This document shows positions 52,826 through 63,079 of a stretch of DNA of 64,000 bases, one piece after another. The translations under genes were made by a program, and so were the position numbers. Numbering within the stretch: position 1 is the first letter of the stretch; every line of letters begins with the position of its first letter. The notes beneath the pieces are model-generated. The model saw nothing but the letters and a program-made list of their open reading frames with translations, did not search any database and was not told the DNA's origin. This DNA is from Bradyrhizobium sp. G127 (lineage in GTDB: Bacteria > Pseudomonadota > Alphaproteobacteria > Rhizobiales > Xanthobacteraceae), in the NCBI RefSeq assembly GCF_021502575.1, contig NZ_JAKFGN010000001.1, positions 372,001 through 436,000 on the forward strand, given 5' to 3'.

Positions 52826-53200
52826 TTAGGTGGCGGCGCGCGCGAGCCAGAGCAGAACCAGCGCGACTGCCGCGGGCAGCGCCTGGACCAGGATAATCCG
52901 CTTGCTCACCGAGTAGCCGCCGTACAGCCCGGCGACGATCACGCACAGCAGAAAGAACGCCATGATCTGGAACCCGAAAGCCAGATTCGGATGCAGCAGC
53001 CCCCAGATCAGTCCGGCGGCGAGAAAACCGTTATAGAGGCCCTGATTGGCGGCAAGGACCGCGGAGGCCTGCGCCTTCTCGAGGGTGTTGCCGAAAGTTT
53101 TCAATCCCTTCGGCTTGGTCCAGAGAAACATCTCCAACACCAGAAAATAGGTGTGCAGTGCGGCCACCAGCGCGACCAGACCATTGGCGATGTACGTCAT
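52826..53200 (-). CDS. DUF1304 small membrane protein
   Basis: The 124-residue protein has four transmembrane helices, starting IANGLVALVAALHTYFLVLEMFLW, then the hallmark KAQASAVLAANQGLYNGFLAAGLIWGLL, FGFQIMAFFLLCVIVAGLYGGYS, and VQALPAAVALVLLWLA. This is the DUF1304 pattern. A GGGGAGTCAAC leader precedes the ATG. It is convergent with the DUF1330 gene, with four bases between the two stops. Function unknown. Confidence 0.92.
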   Translation of the reverse strand: MTYIANGLVALVAALHTYFLVLEMFLWTKPKGLKTFGNTLEKAQASAVLAANQGLYNGFLAAGLIWGLLHPNLAFGFQIMAFFLLCVIVAGLYGGYSVSKRIILVQALPAAVALVLLWLARAAT

Positions 53201-53370
53201 GTTGACTCCCCGGGCCGTTGAGGACTGGAACCTATCACGCTCCGTACCCGAAATGCGATGGTCTCAAACATCGCCGCAATGGGAGTGACTTAAAACTTGT
53301 CGGAAAACGGCAAGACATATGTCGTCGCGGCAGCGATGTTGGGCGCAGGACGCAACCAAGGGCATTCGAC

Positions 53371-53901
53371 ATGGCGGCAAAGCAACCCGAACATTTTCAT
53401 CTCGACCGGTTTGAAACGCCGATCGGCACCGCTTTGCTGGTGACCGATGACGAGGGTGCCCTGCGCGCGCTCGACTGGTCCGACCATGAAGCGCGGATGC
53501 ACCTGCTGCTGAGGCGGCACTATGGTGAATGTGCCCTGGTGAAAGGATCAGCCCCGAAGGACATCACGCGCCCGCTCAAGGCCTATTTCGCCGGTGACCT
53601 CGGTCAGCTCAGCACCATCAAATGGCGCGCCAACGGAACGGCGTTCCAGCGCAAGGTCTGGATGAAGCTGCAAACAATTCCCGCAGGTCAAACGTCGAGT
53701 TACGGAATCATGGCCGCTCGGCTGAAAGCGCCCAACGCCGCGCGAGCGGTGGGTCTGGCCAATGGCGCAAACCCCGTCGGCGTGGTCGTGCCGTGTCACC
53801 GGCTGATCGGAGCCGACGGCTCGCTCACCGGCTATGGCGGCGGGCTGGAGCGCAAGCAATGGCTGCTCGCGCACGAAGGCGCGACATTTAAACGGACCTG
53901 A
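53371..53901 (+). CDS. ogt: Methylated-DNA-[protein]-cysteine S-methyltransferase
   Basis: The 176-residue protein starts at the ATG at 53371. It has the O6-alkylguanine-DNA alkyltransferase signature GVVVPCHRLIGADGSLTGYGGGLERKQWLLAHEG, where the Cys accepts the methyl group, preceded by GTAFQRKVWMKLQTIPAGQTSSYG. The N-terminal domain reads FETPIGTALLVTDDEGALRALDW. Ogt repairs O6-methylguanine in a suicide reaction. The length is that of Ogt and not Ada. A reading frame extends 153 bases upstream but lacks conservation. It ends nine bases before the convergent glnD gene. Confidence 0.93.
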   Translation: MAAKQPEHFHLDRFETPIGTALLVTDDEGALRALDWSDHEARMHLLLRRHYGECALVKGSAPKDITRPLKAYFAGDLGQLSTIKWRANGTAFQRKVWMKLQTIPAGQTSSYGIMAARLKAPNAARAVGLANGANPVGVVVPCHRLIGADGSLTGYGGGLERKQWLLAHEGATFKRT

Positions 53902-53910
53902 TTCAGAAAA

Positions 53911-56706
53911 TCAGGCCGCCGGTTTTTCTGCGGCGTCGCCATTGGCGAGCAGATGGATCAACGCCCGCTTGATCGCGGCCTGCCGCGTCGGCGCGGTAAT
54001 CTGCGCGCCGAGCAGGTCGGTGACATAGAACACGTCGCGGGCGCGTTCGCCAAAAGTCGCGACATGCGCGGACGCGATGTTGAGATTGAGCTTCGAGATC
54101 GCGGTGGTGAGCTGAAACAGCAGTCCCGGGCGGTCGAGACCGGAGACCTCGATGACCGTGTAGAGGTCCGACCACTGGTTGTTGATGGTGACTTCCGGCT
54201 CAACCACGAACGGCTTGAACTTCGTCTTTGCGGCCGTGCGTCGCGCCATCATGTCCGGTAACCGCAGCTTGCCTTCCAGCACCTGCTCGATGGTGTCGCC
54301 GATGCGGGTGGCGCGCCGTCCTTCATCGTCGTCGCGATCGTATTCGCGGGTGATCGCGATGGTGTCGAGCGCGATGCCGTCAGTGGTGGTGTAGATCTGG
54401 GCATCGACGATGTTGGCGCCGGCGGACGCGCAGGCACCGGCAATGATCGATAGCAGCCAGGGATGGTCCGGCGCCAGGATCGTCAGTTCGGTGACGCCGC
54501 GTCCCTCGTCGAAGCCGACATTGACCGCCAGCTTGTGACCGCCGGATTCGCTTGCCTTGACGAAGCGCGCGTGACGGATCTTGCGCGGCAGTTCGACCTT
54601 GAGCCAGTAGGCCGGATAGTGCCGCGCGATATAGGCCTCGAGTTCGCTCGAAGGCCACTCGGTGAAGTTGGCGCGAAATTCGGCCTGCGCCGACTGGATG
54701 CGCTGGGCGCGATTGACCTCGGAGAAGCCGCCGGTCAGCACCGGTTCGGTTTCGTAATAGAGTGTGCGGATGAGCTGCGCCTTCCAGCCGTTCCAGACGC
54801 CAGGACCGACGCCCCGGATGTCGGCGGTGGTCAGGATCGTCAGCAGCTTCATCTGCTCCACGGACTGCACGACGGCAGCGAAATTCTCGATAGTCTTGCG
54901 GTCCGAGAGATCGCGCGACTGCGCCACCGTGGACATGGTGAGGTGCTCTTCGATCAGCCAGGCGATCAGTTCAGTGTCGGCGGCATTGAATCCGAAACGC
55001 GGGCACAGCCGCCGTGCCACCTTCGCGCCAGCGACGGAATGATCCTCGGGGCGGCCCTTGGCGATGTCGTGCAGGAACACCGCCATGTAGATCACGGCCC
55101 GATGTTCGGGGCGGATCTTGCGCATCAGGTCGGTGGCGACCACGAATTCGTCATTTCCGCCACGCTCGATGTCCTGAAGGATGCCGATACAACGCAGCAG
55201 ATGCTCGTCCACCGTGTAGTGATGATACATGTTGAACTGCATCATCGACACGATCCGCCCGAACGCGCGAATGAAGCGGCCGAGCACCCCGGCTTCGTTC
55301 ATCCGCCGCAGCACGATTTCCGCATCGTTCGACGTCAGTATCTCCATGAACAGTTTGTTGGCTTCGGGGTCCTCGCGGAGCTTCTGCGTAATGAGATTGA
55401 GCGATCGCGTCGCCGCCCGCATGGCGTCGGGGTGGAACGCCAGATTGTTGGCCTGTGCAAGGCGGAAGAAGCGGATCAGGTTGACCGGATCGCGCTTGAA
55501 GACGTCGGGTGCAGCGAGGTTGATGCGGTTGTTGTCGACGATGAAATCTTCGCCGCCCGGAACGCGGCCGCGTTTTCGACCCGGCCGCAGCCGCGCCATC
55601 ATCCGGCTCAGTACCGGCGCGGGCTTGGTCTCCTGATCTTCCAGCTTGGCGCACAGGATCGCAGTGAGGTCACCCACTTCCTTGGCGATCAGGAAGTAGT
55701 GCTTCATGAAACGCTCGACGTCCTGCATGCCTGGATGCGAGGTATAGCCGAGCCGCTGGGCGATCTCGCGCTGCATTTCGAACGACAGCCGTTCTTCGGG
55801 GCGGCTGGTGAAAAAATGCATGTTGCAGCGGACCGACCACAGGAAATCCTCGCAACGACGGAACGTGCGGTATTCCTGCGCGTCGAAGACGCCGTGTTGA
55901 ACGAGGTCCGCGGCGTTGTGGACCCGGTAGACGTATTTGGCGATCCAGAACAGCGTGTGCAGATCGCGCAGGCCGCCCTTGCCGTCCTTCACGTTCGGTT
56001 CGACCAGATAGCGCGACTGGCCGGCACGCCGATGCCGCTCCTCGCGTTCGGCGAGTTTGGCCGCGACGAATTCGGCAGCCGTGCCGGCCACGACGTCATG
56101 GTCGAAGCGTGTGACCAGTTCGTCGTAAAGCGCCTTGTCGCCAGTGAGAAACCTGGTTTCCAGCACCGACGTGCGGATGGTCATGTCGGCGCGCGCCTGA
56201 CGGATCGACTCGTCGATCGAACGCGTGGCATGGCCGACCTTCAGGCCCATGTCCCAGAGACAATAGAGGATGGCTTCCGCGACCTGCTCACCCCACGCGG
56301 TCTGCTTGTAGGGCAGGATGAAAAGGAGATCGATGTCGGATTCCGGCGCCATCAGACCGCGGCCGTAACCGCCGGTCGCGACCACCGCCATGCGTTCGGA
56401 GTCTGACGGTGTCGGCGAATGGTAGAGATGCTTGGTTGCGGCATTGAACAGGATGCGAATGATTTCATCCTGCACGAGACACAGCCGCTCGGCGCAGCGC
56501 CGCCCATGGCGATCCTTCAGCAACTGCGCCTGTGCCGCTTCGCGCGCCTCTGCCAGTTCGCCCTTCAGCAACTGTGTAATTGCGTTGCGGAAGACATCGT
56601 CCTTCCCCGCGTGTTTTTTCGCGAGCGCGTCGATCTCCGTCACGATACGTGCGGTGTCGAAAACCGGTTTCACGTCTGTCGGAGGGGCTGCCGTCACACT
56701 GTCCAT
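53911..56706 (-). CDS. glnD: Bifunctional [protein-PII] uridylyltransferase/uridylyl-removing enzyme
   Basis: The 931-residue nitrogen sensor modifies PII proteins (GlnB/GlnK) according to glutamine level. The nucleotidyltransferase domain has VATGGYGRGLMAPESDIDLLFILP near residue 110-130. The HD domain for UMP removal has VFLHDIAKGRPEDHS near 540-550. Two ACT domains at the C-terminus begin ELTILAPDHPWLLSIIAGACASAGANIVDAQIYTT and DLYTVIEVSGLDRPGLLFQLTTAISKLNLNIASAHVATFGERARDVFYVTDLLG. Length is normal. The same-strand mutS gene lies upstream, beyond an inserted plus-strand ABC-transporter cassette. Confidence 0.98.
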   Translation of the reverse strand: MDSVTAAPPTDVKPVFDTARIVTEIDALAKKHAGKDDVFRNAITQLLKGELAEAREAAQAQLLKDRHGRRCAERLCLVQDEIIRILFNAATKHLYHSPTPSDSERMAVVATGGYGRGLMAPESDIDLLFILPYKQTAWGEQVAEAILYCLWDMGLKVGHATRSIDESIRQARADMTIRTSVLETRFLTGDKALYDELVTRFDHDVVAGTAAEFVAAKLAEREERHRRAGQSRYLVEPNVKDGKGGLRDLHTLFWIAKYVYRVHNAADLVQHGVFDAQEYRTFRRCEDFLWSVRCNMHFFTSRPEERLSFEMQREIAQRLGYTSHPGMQDVERFMKHYFLIAKEVGDLTAILCAKLEDQETKPAPVLSRMMARLRPGRKRGRVPGGEDFIVDNNRINLAAPDVFKRDPVNLIRFFRLAQANNLAFHPDAMRAATRSLNLITQKLREDPEANKLFMEILTSNDAEIVLRRMNEAGVLGRFIRAFGRIVSMMQFNMYHHYTVDEHLLRCIGILQDIERGGNDEFVVATDLMRKIRPEHRAVIYMAVFLHDIAKGRPEDHSVAGAKVARRLCPRFGFNAADTELIAWLIEEHLTMSTVAQSRDLSDRKTIENFAAVVQSVEQMKLLTILTTADIRGVGPGVWNGWKAQLIRTLYYETEPVLTGGFSEVNRAQRIQSAQAEFRANFTEWPSSELEAYIARHYPAYWLKVELPRKIRHARFVKASESGGHKLAVNVGFDEGRGVTELTILAPDHPWLLSIIAGACASAGANIVDAQIYTTTDGIALDTIAITREYDRDDDEGRRATRIGDTIEQVLEGKLRLPDMMARRTAAKTKFKPFVVEPEVTINNQWSDLYTVIEVSGLDRPGLLFQLTTAISKLNLNIASAHVATFGERARDVFYVTDLLGAQITAPTRQAAIKRALIHLLANGDAAEKPAA

Positions 56707-56952
56707 TCCATCCGGATAACGGACGGCGGCAGCGGTGTCATCAGCGGATTGTGGCGACAGAAGCCATCTCTTCTGTTTTTCACGGTGTTGCCGAAACAGC
56801 GTTCTCCCTCGGGCTTCATCCGCGGCGATATTTTCTCGTTGACCATGTTGAATAACTCATTGAAAAACATAATGATTTCTTGCGTTCGGGATGTCGAAAA
56901 CGTGTCAATCCCGACCGCATTCCGATTCCCGATCATCCAGATGGAGACGACG

Positions 56953-57927
56953 ATGTTCAAACTCTCGCGACGCGCTTTCGCCGGCTTTGTTGCCGGTGCC
57001 GTGCTGGCACCCGGCGCGGCATTCACCGCCGATGCGCCGAAGCAGATCGCCATCGACTGGGCGACCTACAATCCGGTTTCCATCATCCTGAAAGAGAAGG
57101 GTCTGCTCGAAAAGGAATTCGAGAAGGACGGCATCAAGATCGTCTGGGTGCAATCTGCCGGTTCCAACAAGGCGCTTGAATTCCTCAATGCCGGTTCGAT
57201 CGATTTCGGCTCGACCGCAGGTTCGGCAGCGCTGGTCGCCAGGATCAACGGCAATCCGATCAAGTCGATCTATGTCTATTCGCGTCCCGAATGGACCGCG
57301 CTCGTCACAGGCAAGGATTCCAAGATCGCAAAGGTCGCCGACCTGAAGGGCAAGCGCGTGGCCGTCACGCGCGGCACCGATCCACATATCTTCCTTGTCC
57401 GCGCGCTGCTCGACGCGGGCCTGACCGACAAGGACATCACGCCGGTGCTATTGCAACATGCCGACGGCAAGGCCGCGCTGATCCGGGGCGACGTCGACGC
57501 ATGGGCGGGGCTCGATCCGATGATGGCACAGGCCGAGGTCGAAGACGGCGCGAAATTGTTTTTCCGCAAGCCCGAAGCCAACACCTGGGGCGTCCTCAAT
57601 GTTCGCGAACAGTTCCTGAAGGACAATCCGAAGATCGTTCAGCGCGTACTCGCGGTTTACGAGGAGGCGCGCAAATACTCGCTCGCCAACTACGATGAAC
57701 TGAAGAAGGGCTTCATTGCCGTGACCAAGCTGCCGGAGACCGTTGTCGATAAGCAGCTCAAGGAGCGCACCGAACTGACGCATAACCGGATCGGCGCGCC
57801 ACAGCGCGAGTCGATTCTGGCGGCAGGTCTTGCGCTTCAGCAGGCCGGTGTGATCCAGCCGGGTGTCGATGTGAAGGCGACGGTGGATGCGCTGATCGAC
57901 GATCAGGTGCCGCTGCCGACGAATTGA
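56953..57927 (+). CDS. ABC transporter substrate-binding protein (SsuA-like, sulfonate/nitrate/taurine type)
   Basis: The 324-residue protein starts at the ATG at 56953 with GGAGACGACG as ribosome-binding site; an ATG 12 bases upstream is alternative. It has a twin-arginine-like signal (KLSRRAFAGFVAGAVLAPGAAFTA). The binding protein body is of the SsuA/TauA family: IAIDWATYNPVSIILKEKGLLEKEF, SAGSNKALEFLNAGSIDFGSTAG, KIAKVADLKGKRVAVTRGTDPHIFLVRALLDAGL. It captures aliphatic sulfonates or similar anions in the periplasm. The permease and ATPase genes follow. No ssuD monooxygenase is present. The gene starts 247 bases from the divergent glnD start. Confidence 0.9.
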   Translation: MFKLSRRAFAGFVAGAVLAPGAAFTADAPKQIAIDWATYNPVSIILKEKGLLEKEFEKDGIKIVWVQSAGSNKALEFLNAGSIDFGSTAGSAALVARINGNPIKSIYVYSRPEWTALVTGKDSKIAKVADLKGKRVAVTRGTDPHIFLVRALLDAGLTDKDITPVLLQHADGKAALIRGDVDAWAGLDPMMAQAEVEDGAKLFFRKPEANTWGVLNVREQFLKDNPKIVQRVLAVYEEARKYSLANYDELKKGFIAVTKLPETVVDKQLKERTELTHNRIGAPQRESILAAGLALQQAGVIQPGVDVKATVDALIDDQVPLPTN

Positions 57928-58029
57928 AACGTGCCGTGCAAATGAGAAGTCCCAAGGCCCGTATGCGCAAGCGTGCGGGCCTCTGCGATGAGCATCCCTT
58001 GCAATCCTGTGCGATAAGCGGTGTTTGCT

Positions 58030-58881
58030 ATGGCCATGACATTCGACACGGCAGCGTCTGAAGCCCTTGAAGAGCGAGGAGCATCGCGTCCTGCCGAACG
58101 CTTGCGCCGGTATGCGCGGCCGGCGCTCGGTCTGCTGTTGCCGATCGGACTTGCGCTGGCGTGGGAACTCGCGGTGCGCTTCGGCTATTCCAACGGGCGG
58201 CTGGTGCCGCCACCCAGCCGTATCTGGCAGACGCTGATTGAACTGTCCGCAAGCGGAGAGTTGAGCCGGCACATCCTCGCGACGCTGAGCCGTGTCGGTG
58301 CGGGATTCGGGCTCGGGGTTCTGGCCGGAACGGTGTTCGGCGCGATCTGCGGTTACTGGACGCTGGCGCGGCGGCTGCTCGATCCGACGTTGCAGGCGTT
58401 GCGCGCAATTCCGTCCATCGCCTGGGTGCCGCTGTTCATCCTGTGGCTTGGCATTTTCGAGACATCGAAAGTGGCATTGATCGCGGTCGGCGTATTCTTT
58501 CCGATCTATCTCGGCGTCACCGGCGCGATCCTCAGCGTCGATCGCAAGATCGTCGAGGTCGGCCGCATCTTCCGTCTCAACGGCTTTGCGATGATCCGGC
58601 GCATTCTACTGCCCGCGGTGCTGCCGGCTTACGTGATCTCGCTGCGTTCCGGCCTCGGATTGGGATGGATGTTCGTGGTTGCAGCGGAATTCATGGGCGC
58701 ATCCGAAGGCCTCGGCTATCTGCTCACCGACGGCCAGCAGCTCGGCAAGCCGGCGCAGATTGTCGCTGCGATCATCGTGTTCGCGGTTCTCGGCAAGATC
58801 ACCGACTGGCTGATCCAACTGATCGCGGCGCCATTCCTGCGTTGGCAGGATTCGTTCAGTACACATGCAGGAGCGGCCTGA
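58030..58881 (+). CDS. ABC transporter permease (SsuC-like)
   Basis: The 283-residue permease has six transmembrane helices, starting PALGLLLPIGLALAWELAVRFG, and the conserved cytoplasmic EAA-type loop VEVGRIFRLNGFAMIRRILLPAVLPAYVISLRSGLGLGWMFVVAAEF. RLVPPPSRIWQTLIELSASGELSRHILATLSRVGAGFGLGVLAGTVFG is the TauC/SsuC family text. ATGs at 58030 and 58036 are both possible starts. Its TGA overlaps the ATG of the ATPase gene. It forms the channel of the sulfonate-type importer. Confidence 0.9.
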   Translation: MAMTFDTAASEALEERGASRPAERLRRYARPALGLLLPIGLALAWELAVRFGYSNGRLVPPPSRIWQTLIELSASGELSRHILATLSRVGAGFGLGVLAGTVFGAICGYWTLARRLLDPTLQALRAIPSIAWVPLFILWLGIFETSKVALIAVGVFFPIYLGVTGAILSVDRKIVEVGRIFRLNGFAMIRRILLPAVLPAYVISLRSGLGLGWMFVVAAEFMGASEGLGYLLTDGQQLGKPAQIVAAIIVFAVLGKITDWLIQLIAAPFLRWQDSFSTHAGAA

Positions 58882-59660
58882 TGCTCGTTCTCGATCATGT
58901 CGGCAAGACCTATCCGAATGGCGTCCACGCGCTGGAGAACTTCTCGGCAGGCATCCTGCCCGGCGAGATCGTCGCCATCATCGGCGGCTCAGGCTGCGGA
59001 AAATCCACGCTGCTGCGTGCAATCGCCGGTCTTGATCGTGGGACGACCGGCTCCGTCACGCTCGACACCATCGGCATCACGGCCCCGCACGAAAAGATCG
59101 GCATCATCTTTCAGGAGCCGCGCCTGCTGCCGTGGCTGAGCGTCGCCGACAATATCGGTTTCGGGCTTGGCGATTTGCCGTCCGCGGAACGCCAGCAGAG
59201 GGTTGCCCGCGCTTTGGCGCGGGTGGGTCTCGCCGACAAGGCCAACGCCTGGCCGCGCGAGTTGTCCGGCGGCCAGGCGCAGCGCGTCGCTATCGCGCGG
59301 GCCTTGGTGCCTTCGCCGGAGGTGCTGCTGCTGGATGAGCCGTTCTCGGCGCTGGATGCGTTCACCCGCGCGGATTTGCAGGACCATCTGCTTGATCTGT
59401 GGGCCGACACCAAGCCGACGCTGATTCTGGTGACCCACGATGTCGATGAAGCCGTGGTGCTGGCGGATCGCATCGTGGTGATGCGTCCCCGGCCGGGACG
59501 GCTGTTCGAGGAAATCAAGGTCGATCTGACGCGTCCGCGCGACCGGACCTCGACCGCTTTCGAGACCGTCAAGCATCAGGTGCTGGCCTCGCTGGACCGC
59601 TCGCTCAATCGCGCTGTTCGCCCGGCTGACGATTTGCTGACGGTCGGCGAGGGGATATAA
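58881..59660 (+). CDS. ABC transporter ATP-binding protein (SsuB-like)
   Basis: The 259-residue ATPase starts at the ATG whose A is the last base of the permease stop (TGATG). Motifs are Walker A GGSGCGKSTLLRAIAG, Q-loop IIFQEPRLLPWLSVADNI, signature LSGGQAQRVAIARALV, Walker B VLLLDEPFSALDAFTRADLQ, and H-loop VTHDVDEAVVLADRIVVM. This is the SsuB/TauB group. It energises uptake by the binding-protein/permease pair upstream. It ends 54 bases before the OsmC gene. Confidence 0.94.
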   Translation: MLVLDHVGKTYPNGVHALENFSAGILPGEIVAIIGGSGCGKSTLLRAIAGLDRGTTGSVTLDTIGITAPHEKIGIIFQEPRLLPWLSVADNIGFGLGDLPSAERQQRVARALARVGLADKANAWPRELSGGQAQRVAIARALVPSPEVLLLDEPFSALDAFTRADLQDHLLDLWADTKPTLILVTHDVDEAVVLADRIVVMRPRPGRLFEEIKVDLTRPRDRTSTAFETVKHQVLASLDRSLNRAVRPADDLLTVGEGI

Positions 59661-59714
59661 GTCGGAATAACTTGCCTCCGGCGCTGTTGGTGATGAAGGA
59701 TGGAGAACAAGAAA

Positions 59715-60227
59715 ATGGATTCAGCCGAACTTCGCGCCATGCAGGCGCCTATTAAAGATCGCTACAAGGCCGATCCCAAGGCGGCGTTCATCACGTTGAA
59801 GGCGAAGGGTTCGCTCGACAGCGAAGGCCTCTCCTGCAAGGTCCAAACCGGCAAGGCGGCCGCCGCGATTGCGGGATTGCATCCCGCCACCGGCGGCTCG
59901 GGACTTGAACTGTGTTCGGGCGACATGCTGCTCGAGGCGCTGGTGGCCTGCGCCGGCGTGACGCTGAAGTCGGTCGCGACCGCCATCGATGCGCCGCTGA
60001 AATCAGGAAATGTCATTGCCGAAGGCGATCTCGATTTTCGTGGCACGCTTGGCGTCGACAAGGAAGCGCCGGTGGGCTTCGCGGAAATTCGCCTGCGCTT
60101 CGATGTGGACACTGACGCGCCACAGGACAAGCTCGACCAGTTGCTGAAACTGACCGAGCGATATTGCGTCGTGTACCAAACCATCAAGAATGGCCCGAAG
60201 ACGATCGTGTCGATCAATCGGGTATGA
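59715..60227 (+). CDS. OsmC family protein
   Basis: The 170-residue protein starts at an ATG with GGAG eight bases upstream; an ATG 15 bases earlier has a worse leader. AELRAMQAPIKDRYKADPKAAFITLKAKG, GLHPATGGSGLELCSGDMLLEALVACAGVTLKSVATAI and VGFAEIRLRFDVDTDAPQDKLDQLLKLTERYCVVYQTIKNG show the OsmC/Ohr layout, with the two redox cysteines in the LVACAG segment and in ERYCVV. OsmC-type proteins reduce organic hydroperoxides. It follows the sulfonate importer on the same strand and may be cotranscribed with it. Confidence 0.9.
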   Translation: MDSAELRAMQAPIKDRYKADPKAAFITLKAKGSLDSEGLSCKVQTGKAAAAIAGLHPATGGSGLELCSGDMLLEALVACAGVTLKSVATAIDAPLKSGNVIAEGDLDFRGTLGVDKEAPVGFAEIRLRFDVDTDAPQDKLDQLLKLTERYCVVYQTIKNGPKTIVSINRV

Positions 60228-60234
60228 TCGCGTT

Positions 60235-60333
60235 CCTCATGGTGAGGAGGCGCTCTTGCGCCGTCTCGAACCATGAGGGCTTCAATCCTCATCCTTCGAG
60301 ACGCGCGCAAAAGGCGCGCTCCTCAGGATGAGG
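60235..60333. repeat. Double hairpin palindromic repeat
   Basis: Two adjacent stem-loops occupy the 119-base gap between the OsmC and mutS stops. The first is CCTCATGGT...ACCATGAGG (60235-60278) and the second is CCTCATCCT...AGGATGAGG (60287-60333). The sequences CCTCATGGTGAGGAG and CCTCATCCTTCGAGACG are common repeated elements in Nitrobacteraceae, from memory. As both genes converge here, it may terminate both transcripts. Confidence 0.8.
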
Positions 60334-60346
60334 ATTTCATTTCTTG

Positions 60347-63079
60347 CTACTTCGGCAGCTTCGCCTTCAACGTATAGAGCGCGTCCAGCGCCTCGCGCGG
60401 CGACATCTCGTCTGGATGCAAGGCGTTGAGCGCATCGGCAATCTGGTCCGCGGCGCTCGGCGGCTGCAGTTCGGCGGCCGCGCGCGAAGGCACCGCGAAC
60501 AGCGGCAGATCGTCGGCCAGCGCCCGCGCCGTGGTGCCGCGATCCTGTGCTTCGAGTTTCGCCAGCACCGATTTTGCACGTGCAACGACAGCCGCCGGAA
60601 GCCCCGCGAGCTTCGCCACCTGAATGCCGTAGGAACGGTCGGCCGATCCCGGCAGCACTTCGTGCAGGAACACCACGTCGCCCTGCCATTCCTTGACCCG
60701 CACGGTGGCGTTGAACAAGCGCGGCAGGTTGGCCGACAGCGCGGTCAGTTCGTGATAATGCGTCGCGAACAGCGCACGACAGCGATTGCTCTCATGCAGG
60801 TGTTCGATCGATGCCCACGCGATCGACAGGCCGTCAAAGGTCGATGTGCCACGCCCGATCTCGTCGAGGATCACCAGAGCGCGCTCGGTCGCCTGATTGA
60901 GGATCGCCGCGGTCTCCACCATCTCGACCATGAATGTGGAGCGGCCGCGCGCAAGATCATCCGCAGCACCGACGCGGGAGAACAGCCGGTCCACGATGCC
61001 GATATGCGCGAGCTTCGCCGGCACGAAGCTGCCGATCTGCGCCATCAGCGCGATCAGCGCGTTCTGGCGCAGGAAAGTCGATTTGCCGGCCATGTTCGGG
61101 CCGGTCAGCAGCCAGATCTGTCCAGAGGATTGTCCCGGTCCCGGCGACAGGTCGCAGGCATTGGCGATGAAGGGCTGGCCGTCGCGCTTCAGCGCCTGCT
61201 CGACCACCGGGTGCCGTCCGCCTTCGATGGAGAACTTCAGCGAGTTATCGACCACGGGCCGCGTGTAGTTCTCGTCAATCGCAAGTTTCGCCAGCGAAGC
61301 GGTAACATCCAGCAGGGCAAACGCGTGCGCGGCGGCGCGCAGATCGTCGCCGGCCGCGACAGCCTGCGCGCACAACCTGTCGAAGATGTCGAGTTCAAGG
61401 CCGAGCGCACGGTCGCCGGCATTGGCGATCTTGGCTTCGATCTCGCCAAGCTCGGTAGTGGTGAAGCGCACCTGACCCGCCAGCGTTTGCCGGTGAATGA
61501 AGGTCGCATTCAGCGGCGCGGCCATCAGCTTGTCGCCGTGCTGCGCGGTGACCTCCACGAAATACCCGAGCACGTTGTTGTGGCGGATCTTGAGGCCCTT
61601 GACGCCGGTGTCGTCGGCGTACCGCGCCTGCATGGCGGCAACCACGAGGCGCGAGGCATCGCGCAGGTTGCGGGTCTCGTCGAGTGTCGCTTCGTAGCCG
61701 GCGCGCACAAAGCCGCCGTCGCGCTTGAACAGCGGCAATTCATCTGCGAGGCCGCGGGCAAATTCGTGCGCGAGGTTGCGGGAGGGGCGGCGGAGTGCGT
61801 CGATCGCGATCGTGATGTCGCGCGGAAGTTTCTCGATGCGCGATAGCCGTTCCACGGTCTTGTCCGCGGCGAGAATACCGTCGCGCAGCGCCGCAAGATC
61901 GCGCGGCCCGCCACGCCCGACCGACAGCCGCGCCAGCGCGCGCGACATGTCCGGCGCGGCGCGCAGGATATTGCGCAGGTCGTCACGTGCGGCGCTGTCG
62001 TTTGCGAAAATCGCCACCGCATCGAGGCGATGTGAGATGGTCGCACTGTCCGTCAAGGGCGCTGCGAGGCGTTGCGCAAGAAGCCGTGATCCAGCGGCGG
62101 TCACCGTGCAATCGATGGCATCGAGTAGCGAGCCGCGCCGTTCGCCCGCCAGCGTGCGGGTCAATTCGAGATTGGCGCGGGTGGCGGGATCGATCGCCAT
62201 GGTAGTGCCGGCGGCCTCGCGCGCCGGCGGTGACAGCGGCAGATGGTGGCCGACCTGGGTGCGATCCACATAAGTCACGGCGGCGGCGGCGGCAGTGGCC
62301 TCAAGCCGCGACATGGCGCCGAAGCCATCCATCGTTGCGACGGCGAAATAATCGCACAGCCTTCGCTCGGCGGTAGCGCCGTCGAAGATGTCGCGTGTCA
62401 CCGGCGTGACGGCCGCCAGTGTGCGGAACAGCGCGGACAGTTCCGGGTCTGAGTAGAGTGCGTCGGTGACGATCACTTCATTGGGATTGATCCGCGCCAG
62501 CGTCGCGCCAAGCTCGCCCGCGCCGCATTCGGTAACGCTGAATTCCGCTGTCGAAATGTCGATCCACGCCAACCCGATCCGGTCGCCGGCAGAGGAGGAT
62601 CCCTTCGCCCGCGCAATCGCCAGCAGGTAATTGTTGGCCTTGGCATCGAGCAGGTTGTCTTCGGTCAGCGTGCCCGGCGTCACCAGCCGCACCACATCGC
62701 GCCGCACCACGCTCTTGTTGCCGCGCTTGCGGGCCTCGGCTGGATTCTCGGTTTGCTCGCACACGGCCACGCGGTGGCCGAGCGCGATCAGCCTGTGCAA
62801 ATAGTCGTCGGAGCGCTCCACTGGCACGCCGCACATCGGGATGTCTTCGCCCGCGTGCTTGCCGCGCTTGGTCAGCGTGATGCCGAGCGCGCGCGAGGCG
62901 GTTTCCGCATCCTCGAAGAACAATTCGTAGAAATCGCCCATCCGGTAGAACAGCAGCAGCCCCGGATTGGCCGCTTTGATCTCGAGATACTGTTCCATCA
63001 TCGGCGTGACGCGGCCGGCCGCCTCGGTGGAGGCGAGTTCGGGCGTCGGCGGTGCAGGTAGCGTGGAATGCATGGTCAT
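60347..63079 (-). CDS. mutS: DNA mismatch repair protein MutS
   Basis: The 910-residue protein starts at the ATG at 63079; an alternative ATG lies two codons later, and the frame extends upstream without conservation. The mismatch-binding FYE motif is in [33 protein letters not shown]. The ATPase has Walker [15 protein letters not shown] near residue 665 and Walker [21 protein letters not shown] near 740. MutS recognises mismatches and recruits MutL. Same strand as glnD, but a plus-strand importer cassette lies between them. Confidence 0.98.
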   Translation of the reverse strand: MTMHSTLPAPPTPELASTEAAGRVTPMMEQYLEIKAANPGLLLFYRMGDFYELFFEDAETASRALGITLTKRGKHAGEDIPMCGVPVERSDDYLHRLIALGHRVAVCEQTENPAEARKRGNKSVVRRDVVRLVTPGTLTEDNLLDAKANNYLLAIARAKGSSSAGDRIGLAWIDISTAEFSVTECGAGELGATLARINPNEVIVTDALYSDPELSALFRTLAAVTPVTRDIFDGATAERRLCDYFAVATMDGFGAMSRLEATAAAAAVTYVDRTQVGHHLPLSPPAREAAGTTMAIDPATRANLELTRTLAGERRGSLLDAIDCTVTAAGSRLLAQRLAAPLTDSATISHRLDAVAIFANDSAARDDLRNILRAAPDMSRALARLSVGRGGPRDLAALRDGILAADKTVERLSRIEKLPRDITIAIDALRRPSRNLAHEFARGLADELPLFKRDGGFVRAGYEATLDETRNLRDASRLVVAAMQARYADDTGVKGLKIRHNNVLGYFVEVTAQHGDKLMAAPLNATFIHRQTLAGQVRFTTTELGEIEAKIANAGDRALGLELDIFDRLCAQAVAAGDDLRAAAHAFALLDVTASLAKLAIDENYTRPVVDNSLKFSIEGGRHPVVEQALKRDGQPFIANACDLSPGPGQSSGQIWLLTGPNMAGKSTFLRQNALIALMAQIGSFVPAKLAHIGIVDRLFSRVGAADDLARGRSTFMVEMVETAAILNQATERALVILDEIGRGTSTFDGLSIAWASIEHLHESNRCRALFATHYHELTALSANLPRLFNATVRVKEWQGDVVFLHEVLPGSADRSYGIQVAKLAGLPAAVVARAKSVLAKLEAQDRGTTARALADDLPLFAVPSRAAAELQPPSAADQIADALNALHPDEMSPREALDALYTLKAKLPK

